A stretch of DNA of 27,803 nt, taken from positions 1 to 27,803 of the forward strand of contig JAZRQA010000043.1 of the NCBI GenBank assembly GCA_045649505.1, written 5' to 3'. This DNA comes from SIG587 sp045649505 (GTDB lineage Bacteria; Bacillota; Clostridia; Oscillospirales; Acutalibacteraceae). A program made the translations under genes and the position numbers. Below are positions 16,315 to 24,209 of this stretch, in pieces (positions within the stretch are counted from its first letter, which is position 1; each line of letters begins with the position of its first letter). The notes beneath the pieces are model-generated. The model searched no databases. It was not told the DNA's origin and saw nothing but the letters and a program-made list of their open reading frames with translations.

Positions 16315-16365
16315 TAAAACCATTAAAAATTTTATCGAAAAGAGTTGAAATTTTGCAAAAAAACC

Positions 16366-16394
16366 TTGACATTAAGGCGATTTGGCTCTATTAT
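16366..16394 (+). promoter_or_regulatory. Promoter of potABCD
   Basis: A consensus -35 TTGACA (16366-16371), 17-bp spacer (16372-16388) and -10 TATTAT (16389-16394) lie about 40 bp before the potA GTG. The predicted leader is only about 35 nt, too short for a riboswitch. A/T-rich bent-looking DNA lies upstream. Confidence 0.8.
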
Positions 16395-16435
16395 GTATAG
16401 CGTATAAATTTATATTTTTTTGTGGAGGACTAAAG

Positions 16436-17554
16436 GTGGCTCAGGTTAACATCATTGAACTGAAAAATGTAAATGTTGCCTTTGACGGCGAAACTATTCT
16501 TGACGGGATAAATTTGTCTATCAAGGACGGCGAGTTTATAACTTTGCTCGGTCCCTCAGGGTGCGGAAAGACAACAACACTGCGCCTTATCGGAGGTTTC
16601 TTATCCCCCGACAGCGGTGATGTGCTTTTTGAAAATAAACGCATAAACGGCGTGCCGCCTTATAAGCGACACGTTAATACCATTTTTCAGCGCTACGCTC
16701 TTTTCCCGCATCTTAATGTATATGAGAATATTGCCTTTGGACTTCGCATAAAAAAGCTGCCCGAAGCGCAGGTTAAGGCGCGGGTTACCGAAATGCTTGA
16801 ACTAGTAAACCTTTCGGGCCTTGAAAAACGCAAGATAGATACTCTTTCAGGCGGTCAGCAGCAGCGCGTTGCCATCGCCCGCGCTATTGCTAATCAGCCC
16901 CGCGTGCTTTTGCTTGATGAGCCCCTTGCCGCCCTTGATCTTAAGCTTCGCAAGGATATGCAAAACGAGCTTAAAAAAATCCAGCAGGAGCTTGGTATTA
17001 CCTTTATTTTCGTTACCCACGATCAGGAAGAGGCGCTCGCTATGTCCGACCGTGTTGTGGTAATGGATGGCGGAAAAATACAGCAAATAGGTACTGCGCA
17101 GGATATTTATAACGAGCCCCAAAACGCCTTTGTCGCTGACTTTATAGGTGAGAGTAATATACTTGACGGAATTATGCGCAAGGATTTTGTTGCACATTTT
17201 TCGGGCAGAACGTTCACCTGTCTTGACTCGGGATTTGATGAGGATGAGCCCGTTGATGTTGTTGTTCGACCTGAGGATGTGGATATTGTTGCACCCAGCG
17301 AGGGAATGCTTGAGGGCACGGTTACCTCGGTTATTTTCCTTGGAGTTCACTACGAGATAATTGTTGATATAGGCGGCTTTAAATGGATGATACAGACCAC
17401 CGATGAGCACAAGGTTGATGAGCGTGTAGGACTGTTTATCGAGCCCGACGCAATACATATTATGAAAAAATCCGAATACTCAGGTAAATACGGCGACTAT
17501 AGCTCCTACAGCGAGGAGATTGACCAGCTAAGCGTTGCTGTTGAGGAGGAATAG
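16436..17554 (+). CDS. potA: Spermidine/putrescine ABC transporter ATP-binding protein PotA
   Basis: This 372-residue ATPase powers polyamine import. It has Walker A GPSGCGKT (39-46), Q-loop IFQRYALFPH, signature LSGGQQQR (137-144), Walker B VLLLDEP (157-163), and an H-loop in FVTHDQEEA. A C-terminal TOBE regulatory domain follows from about 270 (VVVRPEDVDIV). The IFQRYALFPHLNVYENIAFG stretch is diagnostic of PotA-like ATPases. I chose the GTG at 16436 because GGAGGA lies 7 bp before it; a frame extended to 16382 would overlap the promoter. The downstream genes potB, potC and potD complete the transporter. Confidence 0.95.
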   Translation: MAQVNIIELKNVNVAFDGETILDGINLSIKDGEFITLLGPSGCGKTTTLRLIGGFLSPDSGDVLFENKRINGVPPYKRHVNTIFQRYALFPHLNVYENIAFGLRIKKLPEAQVKARVTEMLELVNLSGLEKRKIDTLSGGQQQRVAIARAIANQPRVLLLDEPLAALDLKLRKDMQNELKKIQQELGITFIFVTHDQEEALAMSDRVVVMDGGKIQQIGTAQDIYNEPQNAFVADFIGESNILDGIMRKDFVAHFSGRTFTCLDSGFDEDEPVDVVVRPEDVDIVAPSEGMLEGTVTSVIFLGVHYEIIVDIGGFKWMIQTTDEHKVDERVGLFIEPDAIHIMKKSEYSGKYGDYSSYSEEIDQLSVAVEEE

Positions 17555-17558
17555 TGCA

Positions 17559-18383
17559 TTGAACAAAAAAAGCTTCTCAAGCCGTTTGATTGCGGCACCC
17601 TACCTTGTATGGGCAGCAATATTTGTTGTAGTTCCCCTTTTTATAATGGTTTACTACGCTTTGACCGATGCGAGCGGCGTTTTCACGCTTTCCAACATAA
17701 CACAGCTTGGGAAATATAAGAAAGCGTTTATGCTTTCGATCGGTTATGCGACAATCGCAACAGTGATAACACTTTTACTAGCCTATCCTATGGCTTATTT
17801 TATGACCAAGCTTAAAATAAGCTCACAGCGAATGATATTGCTGATTGTTATGCTGCCTATGTGGATGAATTTTCTTATCCGCACCTATTCCTGGATAACC
17901 ATACTTGCCAACACGGGTCTTATAAACACCTTCCTTAAGTGGATAGGCCTTGAGCCTTTGCGCCTTATAAATACCCCGGGGGCGGTAATCTTAGGTATGG
18001 TATACGATTTTATACCATATATGATACTCCCGATATACTCGGTAATGTCTAAAATTGAACCCTCGCTTTTAGAGGCGGCGGCAGACCTTGGAGGTAACAG
18101 TATTCAGCGACTGCGCAGGGTTATTTTCCCGCTCTCTCTTCCAGGGGTGATTTCAGGTATAACAATGGTATTTGTACCCTCGGTAAGCACCTTTTATATT
18201 TCCCAAAAGTTAGGCGGTAACAAAACCCTGATGATAGGTGATGCGATTGAATTCTTGTTTAATCAGGGACCCGATTATTACAATGTTGCATCTGCCCTTT
18301 CCCTTGTTCTTATGGTACTTATCCTTATAAGTCTTGCCGTTATGAACCGATTTTCCGATGACGAGGGGGGCGTTATTATATGA
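17559..18383 (+). CDS. potB: Spermidine/putrescine ABC transporter permease PotB
   Basis: This 274-residue inner-membrane permease has six predicted TM segments (the first near residues 13-36, AAPYLVWAAIFVVVPLFIMV). The cytoplasmic EAA loop that docks to PotA reads LEAAADLGGNSIQRLRRV. I chose the TTG at 17559 since GAGGAGGA lies about 9 bp upstream; in-frame codons before it belong to the end of potA. It starts 4 bp after potA and overlaps potC in an ATGA. Confidence 0.93.
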   Translation: MNKKSFSSRLIAAPYLVWAAIFVVVPLFIMVYYALTDASGVFTLSNITQLGKYKKAFMLSIGYATIATVITLLLAYPMAYFMTKLKISSQRMILLIVMLPMWMNFLIRTYSWITILANTGLINTFLKWIGLEPLRLINTPGAVILGMVYDFIPYMILPIYSVMSKIEPSLLEAAADLGGNSIQRLRRVIFPLSLPGVISGITMVFVPSVSTFYISQKLGGNKTLMIGDAIEFLFNQGPDYYNVASALSLVLMVLILISLAVMNRFSDDEGGVII

Positions 18384-19180
18384 AGGCCCTATCCCGTCTT
18401 TACATTGCATTTATCCTTATTTTTTTGTACGCACCCGTTGCGGTTATGGTGTTTTTCTCCTTTAATGCAGGAGAAAGCGTGTGGGTATTCACAGGTTTTT
18501 CCCTTGATTGGTACAAGGGGCTGTTTGATAACACCGAAATGCTTTCTGCCCTTGAGCACACATTGATAGTTGCGGTGCTTTCCGCTATTATTTCCACGGT
18601 GCTCGGCACTGCGGCTTCGGTGGGTATTTTAGCACTCAGGCGCAAGGTAACCCAGCGGCTTTCAATGACAGTGACCAATATCCCTATGATGAACGCCGAT
18701 ATAGTTACAGGCGTATCTCTAATGCTGCTTTTTATCTTCTTCGGCAGACTTTTCGGTCTTACAGAATCCTTAGGCTTTGTCACGGTGCTTATTGCTCATA
18801 TAACCTTTAATCTGCCCTATGTTATTCTTTCGGTTATGCCGAAATTAAAGCAGACCGATGTAAGTCTTTCCGAGGCGGCACTCGACCTTGGTTGTACTTC
18901 TGTTCAGGCCTTTTTCAAGGTTGTTCTGCCAAACATTTTCTCAGGTATATTTACAGGCTTTATAATGGCATTTACATTATCTCTTGACGATTTTGTTATA
19001 AGCTATTTTACCTGCGGTCATTACCAAACCTTGCCGATTGTAATTTACAATATGACCAAAAAGACCGTAACTCCCGATGTTTACGCTCTTTCTACCTTTA
19101 TTTTCATTTCCATATTTGTTCTGCTTATTTTGTATAACATTGTTCAGACAAACGGCGAAAAAAGGAGGACCGGCATATGA
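18380..19180 (+). CDS. potC: Spermidine/putrescine ABC transporter permease PotC
   Basis: This 266-residue second permease has six hydrophobic segments beginning with LYIAFILIFLYAPVAVMVFF and an EAA loop, SEAALDLGCTSVQAFFKVV. The family stretch FTLSLDDFVISYFTCG near 195-210 is typical of PotC. The start overlaps potB and the stop overlaps potD, each in an ATGA, suggesting translational coupling. Confidence 0.95.
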   Translation: MKALSRLYIAFILIFLYAPVAVMVFFSFNAGESVWVFTGFSLDWYKGLFDNTEMLSALEHTLIVAVLSAIISTVLGTAASVGILALRRKVTQRLSMTVTNIPMMNADIVTGVSLMLLFIFFGRLFGLTESLGFVTVLIAHITFNLPYVILSVMPKLKQTDVSLSEAALDLGCTSVQAFFKVVLPNIFSGIFTGFIMAFTLSLDDFVISYFTCGHYQTLPIVIYNMTKKTVTPDVYALSTFIFISIFVLLILYNIVQTNGEKRRTGI

Positions 19181-20298
19181 GAAAGTTTTTAATTTTTTTA
19201 GTGTGCCTTTGTCTTGCTTCCCTTTGCGCCTGCGCAGGGGGGACTGCAGTAGTTGAACCCGACGGAATAACCGAGGAAATCGTTTACGAGGGCGAATATA
19301 CAAGAGATTATGCAGGCACACGCCTTAATATTTATAATTGGGGCGAATATATCTCCGACGGCAGCGATGACAGCATTGACGTCAACGCCGAGTTTGAGCG
19401 AATTACGGGAATTAAGGTAAACTACGCCACCTTTGAAAGCAACGAAACTATGTATTCTCAGCTTAAAAGCGGCGGGGTAACCTATGATATTATAATTCCC
19501 TCCGATTATATGATAGAGCGTCTTATTAAAGAGGGAATGCTTAGCCGCATTGATGTAAGCAAACTTAGCAATTACCACTATATCCGCGAGGATTACAAAA
19601 ACATCTTTTTTGACCCTGAAAACACATATAGTGTACCCTATAATGTCGGTATGGTAGGAATAATATACAACACCGCCCTTATTGAGGAGCCAAAACATAG
19701 CTGGACCACCCTTTGGGATGAAAAGTATAAGGATATGTCCCTTACCTTCTCAAATCCCAGAGATGCTTTTATGACGGCGCAGATGCTGTTGGGCTTCGAC
19801 CTTAATACCACAAACAAGGCGGATTGGGATGCGGCGGCCGAGCTTCTTAAAAAACAGAAGATAAATCTGCAATCCTATGTAATGGATGAGGTCTACGGTA
19901 AGATGGAAACGGGTGAGGCGGCAATTGCGCCTTACTATGCAGGTGACTTTCTTACTATGTACGATATAAACGAGGACCTTGCCTTTTTCTATCCTGAGGA
20001 AGGTACCAATATATTTATGGATTCGGTTTGTATTCCTGCTTGTGTGCAAAACTACGAGGCGGCAATGCTTTATATGAATTTCCTTTTAGAGCCCGAAATT
20101 GCACTTGCTAATGCCGAGTATATCGGCTATGCCTCACCGCATACGGCGGTAATAAATAACCCTGATTACTGCTATTATCAAAATGAAATACTCTATCCCA
20201 GCGCCGAGAACACCCCTGTCTGTCAGTATTACCACGATATTGACAGCGAGATAAGAAAGTATTATGAAAACCTTTGGATAGATGTAAAACTGTATTAA
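19177..20298 (+). CDS. potD: Spermidine/putrescine-binding lipoprotein PotD
   Basis: This 373-residue extracellular binding protein delivers polyamine to PotBC. A lipoprotein signal peptide ends in the lipobox LCA-C, with Cys19 the likely lipidated residue. The mature part has the PotD patterns LNIYNWGEYISDGS (near 50-63), FERITGIKVNYATFESNE, YDIIIPSDYMIERL and NVGMVGIIYNT. The C-terminal half has MDEVYGKMETGEAAIAPYYA and MYMNFLLEPE-like LYMNFLLEPEIALANAEYIG. The acidic and aromatic residues expected in the polyamine pocket are present. A terminator follows directly. Substrate preference (putrescine or spermidine) cannot be told. Confidence 0.95.
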   Translation: MRKFLIFLVCLCLASLCACAGGTAVVEPDGITEEIVYEGEYTRDYAGTRLNIYNWGEYISDGSDDSIDVNAEFERITGIKVNYATFESNETMYSQLKSGGVTYDIIIPSDYMIERLIKEGMLSRIDVSKLSNYHYIREDYKNIFFDPENTYSVPYNVGMVGIIYNTALIEEPKHSWTTLWDEKYKDMSLTFSNPRDAFMTAQMLLGFDLNTTNKADWDAAAELLKKQKINLQSYVMDEVYGKMETGEAAIAPYYAGDFLTMYDINEDLAFFYPEEGTNIFMDSVCIPACVQNYEAAMLYMNFLLEPEIALANAEYIGYASPHTAVINNPDYCYYQNEILYPSAENTPVCQYYHDIDSEIRKYYENLWIDVKLY

Positions 20299-20337
20299 AA
20301 AAACTCCGTGTTTGTATTTTTCAAACACGGAGTTTTT
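20299..20337. terminator. Bidirectional terminator between potD and the KDPG aldolase gene
   Basis: A perfect 16-bp stem, AAAAACTCCGTGTTTG (20299-20314) and CAAACACGGAGTTTTT (20322-20337), has a 7-nt T-rich loop. It starts at the potD stop codon and lies 15 bp past the convergent aldolase gene, with T runs on both strands. Confidence 0.9.
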
Positions 20338-20352
20338 ATCTTGTTTATTATC

Positions 20353-21315
20353 TTATGCCTTTACAAGGTGAACGGCAAAGCCACCAAACTCTTCCTTAAG
20401 ATAGATGAACTTCATATTTCCCTTATCGTCATAGGTAGCGGTTTCCTCAAGGAATTCAACACCCATTTTCTTTAAGTAAGCATAGGCTCTGGGAACGGTG
20501 CGGGTACCGATTGCAATATGGCCCTTTTCACCAAAATATTTAAACTTCATAACCTCTATTGCCTTGCTACAGAAGTAGGATTTGTTGCCTTCAACTGCTT
20601 TAAGACCGAAAATAGTTTCAAATAACTTGGCGGTTTTTTCAGCCTGAGCCTCATCATCACTGTTTATGCCGACGTGAACAAGCTTAAAATCAAGCATAGT
20701 CTGCACAGCCTCGCGAGTCAGCTTTTCAATGCCGTCAAAATCACCTGCATTTATCATATCCGCAGGAACCATCCAGCTGCCACCGCAGGCAATAATCTTG
20801 GGGAAATCAAGATATTCGTTGAGGTTTTTAGCACTTATACCACCTGTAGGCATAAACTTGAGATTTCCGTAAGGTGCGGACATAGCCTTTATCATAGCAA
20901 GACCTCCAGCCGCCTCAGCAGGGAAGAATTTAACGGTATCAAGGCCAAACGAAAGAGCCTGCTCAACATCGCTGGGATTGGTGGTACCGGGAACAATGGG
21001 GTAGCCTTTTTCAACACAGTAACCAACTATTGACGGATTAAGACCGGGGCTTACAAGAAACTTTGCGCCTGCGTTCATAGCCGCATCCGCCTGGTCGCGG
21101 GTGAGTACGGTACCTGCGCCCACAAGCATTTCGGGACAATTTTCAGCTATAAGCTTAATAGCCTCCTGCGCTGCAGCGGTACGAAAGGTTATTTCCGCAC
21201 AGGGCAGACCGCCCTTTATAAGAGCCTTTGCAAGGGGTACTGCATCTGCTGCGTTATCAATTTTTACAACCGGTACAATACCGATTTCGCCAATCTGTTT
21301 TAAAATGTCATTCAT
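20353..21315 (-). CDS. eda: KDPG/KHG aldolase fused to a glyoxalase/VOC-like domain
   Basis: This 320-residue protein has an N-terminal class I KDPG aldolase (about 1-205). The conserved general-base Glu is in AEITFRT (E41) and the Schiff-base lysine in TVKFFPAE (K129). GAGTVLT, VSPG, VPGTTNPSD and MPTGGI complete the barrel. It cleaves 2-keto-3-deoxy-6-phosphogluconate to pyruvate and glyceraldehyde 3-phosphate, or 4-hydroxy-2-oxoglutarate. A VOC-fold domain of about 110 residues follows (211-320; VHVGINSDDEAQAEKTAKLF, GHIAIGTRTV, FGGFAVHLVKA). Stand-alone Eda is about 210 residues, so this is a fusion. The ATG at 21315 has GGAGGA upstream; in-frame codons further 5' lie in the promoter. No gluconate genes adjoin it. 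Confidence 0.9.
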   Translation of the reverse strand: MNDILKQIGEIGIVPVVKIDNAADAVPLAKALIKGGLPCAEITFRTAAAQEAIKLIAENCPEMLVGAGTVLTRDQADAAMNAGAKFLVSPGLNPSIVGYCVEKGYPIVPGTTNPSDVEQALSFGLDTVKFFPAEAAGGLAMIKAMSAPYGNLKFMPTGGISAKNLNEYLDFPKIIACGGSWMVPADMINAGDFDGIEKLTREAVQTMLDFKLVHVGINSDDEAQAEKTAKLFETIFGLKAVEGNKSYFCSKAIEVMKFKYFGEKGHIAIGTRTVPRAYAYLKKMGVEFLEETATYDDKGNMKFIYLKEEFGGFAVHLVKA

Positions 21316-21353
21316 TTTGCATCCTCCGTAAAGGCAAATTTTTCTACGATTAT

Positions 21354-21381
21354 ATTGTACCAAAAATAAGTAAAAAGTCAA
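21354..21381 (-). promoter_or_regulatory. Promoter of the eda-VOC gene
   Basis: On the minus strand -35 TTGACT (21376-21381) and -10 TACAAT (21354-21359) are separated by 16 bp, about 40 bp before the start codon. A second TATAAT lies 5 bp further downstream and could serve as an alternative -10. Confidence 0.7.
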
Positions 21382-21393
21382 TAGTTTTAATAA

Positions 21394-21422
21394 TTGCAAT
21401 TATGTATATTTTATGATATTAT
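21394..21422 (+). promoter_or_regulatory. Promoter of the ymdB-led operon
   Basis: A -35 TTGCAA (21394-21399), 17-bp spacer and -10 TATTAT (21417-21422) lie 17 bp before the ymdB GTG. Its -35 box is only 12 bp from the divergent eda -35, so the two polymerases probably compete. Confidence 0.65.
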
Positions 21423-21439
21423 TATTTTGGAGTGATATT

Positions 21440-22222
21440 GTGAAGATACTTTTTATTGGTGATGTGGTAGCAAGCGCGGGATGCGAATTTGTGCGCCGTG
21501 TACTGCCCGAATATAGAAAACAAAACAACATTGACCTTGTTATTATAAACGGTGAAAACTCAGCCGACGGCAACGGAATAACGCCGTTTAGCGCGGCGCA
21601 CCTATTTGATAGCGGTGCCGATGTTATAACGGGCGGCAACCATACGCTAAGGCGTCGAGAGGTTCACCCTGTCCTTGACGAAAACCCGTTTTTACTGCGC
21701 CCCGATAATATTAAATGCGATTACGGTAGCGGTTACTGTCTTGTTGATATGGGACGAGCACATGTGGCTGTTGTAAATCTTGCGGGCGTTATTTATATGG
21801 ATGAGGAGCATACGGCAAATCCCTTTACCGCCGCAAATGCGCTTATTGACCGAGCAAAAGGCGACCGGGCAAATATAATAATAGTCGATTTCCACGCCGA
21901 GGCAACCAGCGAAAAGCGAGCTTTGGGAATTTACCTTGACGGTAGGGTAAGTGCCGTTATCGGGACCCACACCCATACGCAGACTGCTGATGAACAGATA
22001 CAAAAAAACGGTACAGCCTACATTACCGATGCAGGTATGACAGGGCCTGAGGATTCCGTTTTAGGGGTTGAAAGCTCTATTATAATTTCACGCCTTAAGG
22101 ATAAGGATATGAGTAAGTTTATAACCGCCGACACCCCCTGTTTCTTGTGCGGTGTGCAACTTAATATTGATGAGAAAACAGGAAAAGCAACAGATATTTC
22201 ACGCGTAGTTTTACGGAGATGA
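21440..22222 (+). CDS. ymdB: YmdB family metallophosphoesterase (TIGR00282)
   Basis: This 260-residue protein matches YmdB, a 2',3'-cyclic-nucleotide phosphodiesterase that affects biofilm and motility choices in Bacillus. Metal-binding residues are in the expected places: D8 (FIGDVV), E39/N40 (NGEN), N67/H68 (GGNH), the His of VDFHAEATSEK, and the two His of GTHTHTQTAD. I chose the GTG at 21440 because GGAG lies 7 bp upstream; a longer frame starts inside the promoter. A solute-binding lipoprotein gene follows 7 bp later, probably in the same operon. In many Firmicutes ymdB sits beside rny; here it does not. Confidence 0.93.
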   Translation: MKILFIGDVVASAGCEFVRRVLPEYRKQNNIDLVIINGENSADGNGITPFSAAHLFDSGADVITGGNHTLRRREVHPVLDENPFLLRPDNIKCDYGSGYCLVDMGRAHVAVVNLAGVIYMDEEHTANPFTAANALIDRAKGDRANIIIVDFHAEATSEKRALGIYLDGRVSAVIGTHTHTQTADEQIQKNGTAYITDAGMTGPEDSVLGVESSIIISRLKDKDMSKFITADTPCFLCGVQLNIDEKTGKATDISRVVLRR

Positions 22223-22229
22223 TGGTTTT

Positions 22230-23828
22230 ATGAAAAGAACAATTGCTTTATTGCTTTGTATATTACTTCTTTTCGCCGCTATCGGCTGTGAAAAGGGTAA
22301 AACCCCGCAAGCTCAAAACTCAAAGCCGAGTGACAGCACCGACTCTGATATGCAAATAAGTCTGATTTACTGCGACAGTGATACCGTAAATCCCTACACC
22401 GCGGTTAAGACGGTTAATGTTCAGCTTTGTCATCTTTTATACGAACCTCTTATAAAGGTGGATAATAATTTCGAGCCGATATATGCGCTCGCCCAAAGCG
22501 CGCAGATTTCGGGCACCACCTGCACAATTAAGCTAAAAAAAGCCACTTTTACCGACTCAAGCACCGTTACTGCGGCGGATGTTGTTTACTCCTTTAACCT
22601 TGCAAAAGGCTCTGACACGGTTTATGCCGCCCAAACTGCCTTTGCCGATTCTTGTACGGCTAAGGATTCTTCTACGGTTGTTTTTACCCTTAAAAAGGCT
22701 GACCCTTATTTCCTTAATCTTCTTGATTTCCCCGTGCTAAAAGCTGAGTCGGACAAAAAAACCACCTCGGACGGAAAGGTATTGCCGCCCGTTGGCTGCG
22801 GAAGATATATATTTAATGAGGAGGACGGCTTCCTCACACGCAACGAAAGCTATTACGGCGAGAAAAGCAGTATTTCAAAAATAAAGCTTATAAACGCACC
22901 CGACAGTGAATCGGTATCGCACTATGTCGAGGTTGGCGCCACCGATGTTTACTACACCGACCTTGCCGACGGTGAGATAATACGGATGAGCGGTAAAAAG
23001 GTCAGCGTGCCCCTTAATAATCTTGTGTTCATTGGTATGAACCAGAATTATGCGCCTTTAAAAAGCCTTTATCTGCGCTACGCCATATCCGCCGCGGTTG
23101 ACCGAAGCCGCATTGCAAAAAACGCTTACTATACCAATGCTGTACCTGCAACAGGAATTTTTCACCCGAATTTCAGCGCAACATCAAGGTTCCAAACATT
23201 AGAAACTACTGCAAATTCAAAAATTTCTATTGAGAATTTGGAAAAGATAGGTTATAATAAGATAAATAGTGGGGGGTTGCGCATAAATTCAAGCGGTTCT
23301 AAGCTCTCCCTGACGCTTATGGTTAATAAGGAAAATCAGTCGCGGGTGAACGCCGCCGAGCTTATTGCTAAGCAGTTGGGTGCTGTGGGAATATCGGTAA
23401 CGGTTGATAAGGTTACCTTTGCACAGTATACCGCGCGTCTTAAATCGGGCAGTTTTCAGCTTTATATAGGCGAGGTACGAATCCTTAATAATATGGATGT
23501 AAGCAGCCTTGTTCTTCCCAGTGGCAGTGCTGCCTGGGGCGTTATTGAGCAAAAGGGCAGTTTAGTATCCGCTTCTTCAAGTTCTGCTACGGATAATGCT
23601 GAAATTGTCGTTGACAGCTTTAGTAATCTTTCAGGGCTTATAAGTGGCTTTTACAGCGGGAAAACCACCGTTGCCGATGTGGCATCAGGTGTTCAAACCG
23701 CAATGCCTGTAATACCGCTTTGCTTTAGAAACGGACTTCTTTTCTACGGCAAAAAATTAAGCGGAGACATAACGGCGTCACTCAGTGATATATATTTAAG
23801 TTTTGCTAATTTCAAGGAGGTATTTTAG
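22230..23828 (+). CDS. Family 5 solute-binding lipoprotein (oligopeptide/nickel type), no permease nearby
   Basis: This 532-residue protein has a lipoprotein signal peptide ending in AAIG-C, with Cys20 lipidated. The mature part follows the SBP_bac_5 plan: LIYCDSDTVNPYTA, LLYEPLIKVDNNFEPIYALA (near 70-90), VTAADVVYSFNLAKG, then NLVFIGMNQNYAPLKSLYLRYAISAAVDRSRIA, with the C-terminal lobe to 532. Such proteins bind peptides, nickel chelates or other ligands for ABC importers. No permease or ATPase genes adjoin it, so its transporter must be elsewhere or it acts alone. It is co-directional with ymdB (7-bp gap) and asp23 (1-bp gap). Ligand not inferable. Confidence 0.88.
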   Translation: MKRTIALLLCILLLFAAIGCEKGKTPQAQNSKPSDSTDSDMQISLIYCDSDTVNPYTAVKTVNVQLCHLLYEPLIKVDNNFEPIYALAQSAQISGTTCTIKLKKATFTDSSTVTAADVVYSFNLAKGSDTVYAAQTAFADSCTAKDSSTVVFTLKKADPYFLNLLDFPVLKAESDKKTTSDGKVLPPVGCGRYIFNEEDGFLTRNESYYGEKSSISKIKLINAPDSESVSHYVEVGATDVYYTDLADGEIIRMSGKKVSVPLNNLVFIGMNQNYAPLKSLYLRYAISAAVDRSRIAKNAYYTNAVPATGIFHPNFSATSRFQTLETTANSKISIENLEKIGYNKINSGGLRINSSGSKLSLTLMVNKENQSRVNAAELIAKQLGAVGISVTVDKVTFAQYTARLKSGSFQLYIGEVRILNNMDVSSLVLPSGSAAWGVIEQKGSLVSASSSSATDNAEIVVDSFSNLSGLISGFYSGKTTVADVASGVQTAMPVIPLCFRNGLLFYGKKLSGDITASLSDIYLSFANFKEVF

Positions 23829-23829
23829 T

Positions 23830-24180
23830 ATGATTGCTTACGAAACAAGACTGGGCACAGTGCATCTTTCCTATGAATATCTTTCCAAGCTTATCGGTCA
23901 GGCAGTAACTTCCTGTTACGGTGTTGCGGGAATGGTTGCAGGAAACAGCAAGCAGAAGATACTCGGTCTTTTTTCTAAAAAGGACCAGCTTGATAAGGGT
24001 ATAGTTGTCAAGGGCAATGCTGATGCCATTACCGTTGAACTGCATATTGTAGTAACCTACGGAATGAATATAAATGCAATCGCAAAGAGTATTGTGCATA
24101 AGGTAAAGTATGCTGTTCACGATGCCACAGGCATTGAGGTTAAAAAGGTTACCGTTAAAGTGGACGGTATTAAGGAATAA
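23830..24180 (+). CDS. Asp23/Gls24 family envelope stress response protein
   Basis: This 116-residue protein matches the Asp23/Gls24 (YloU/AmaP-interacting) family, small membrane-peripheral proteins linked to envelope stress in Firmicutes. It has the pattern VHLSYEYLSKLIGQAVTSCYGVAGM, then GIVVKGNADAITVELHIVVTYGMN and VKYAVHDATGIEVKKVTVKVDGI. I chose the ATG at 23830 because AAGGAGGT lies about 9 bp upstream. It sits 1 bp after the solute-binding protein stop and 29 bp before the fakA-like gene, the usual yloU-yloV pair. Confidence 0.93.
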   Translation: MIAYETRLGTVHLSYEYLSKLIGQAVTSCYGVAGMVAGNSKQKILGLFSKKDQLDKGIVVKGNADAITVELHIVVTYGMNINAIAKSIVHKVKYAVHDATGIEVKKVTVKVDGIKE

Positions 24181-24209
24181 ATTACTGTATATTCTAAGGA
24201 GTGTTTCAT

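Noticed and set aside
16147..16435. Riboswitch ahead of potA or ruvC
   Set aside because: Predicted leaders are only about 35-40 nt; the remaining sequence is A-rich without a structured aptamer.
16847..17458. 203-codon minus-strand frame
   Set aside because: It is entirely antisense to potA, whose ABC motifs are complete.
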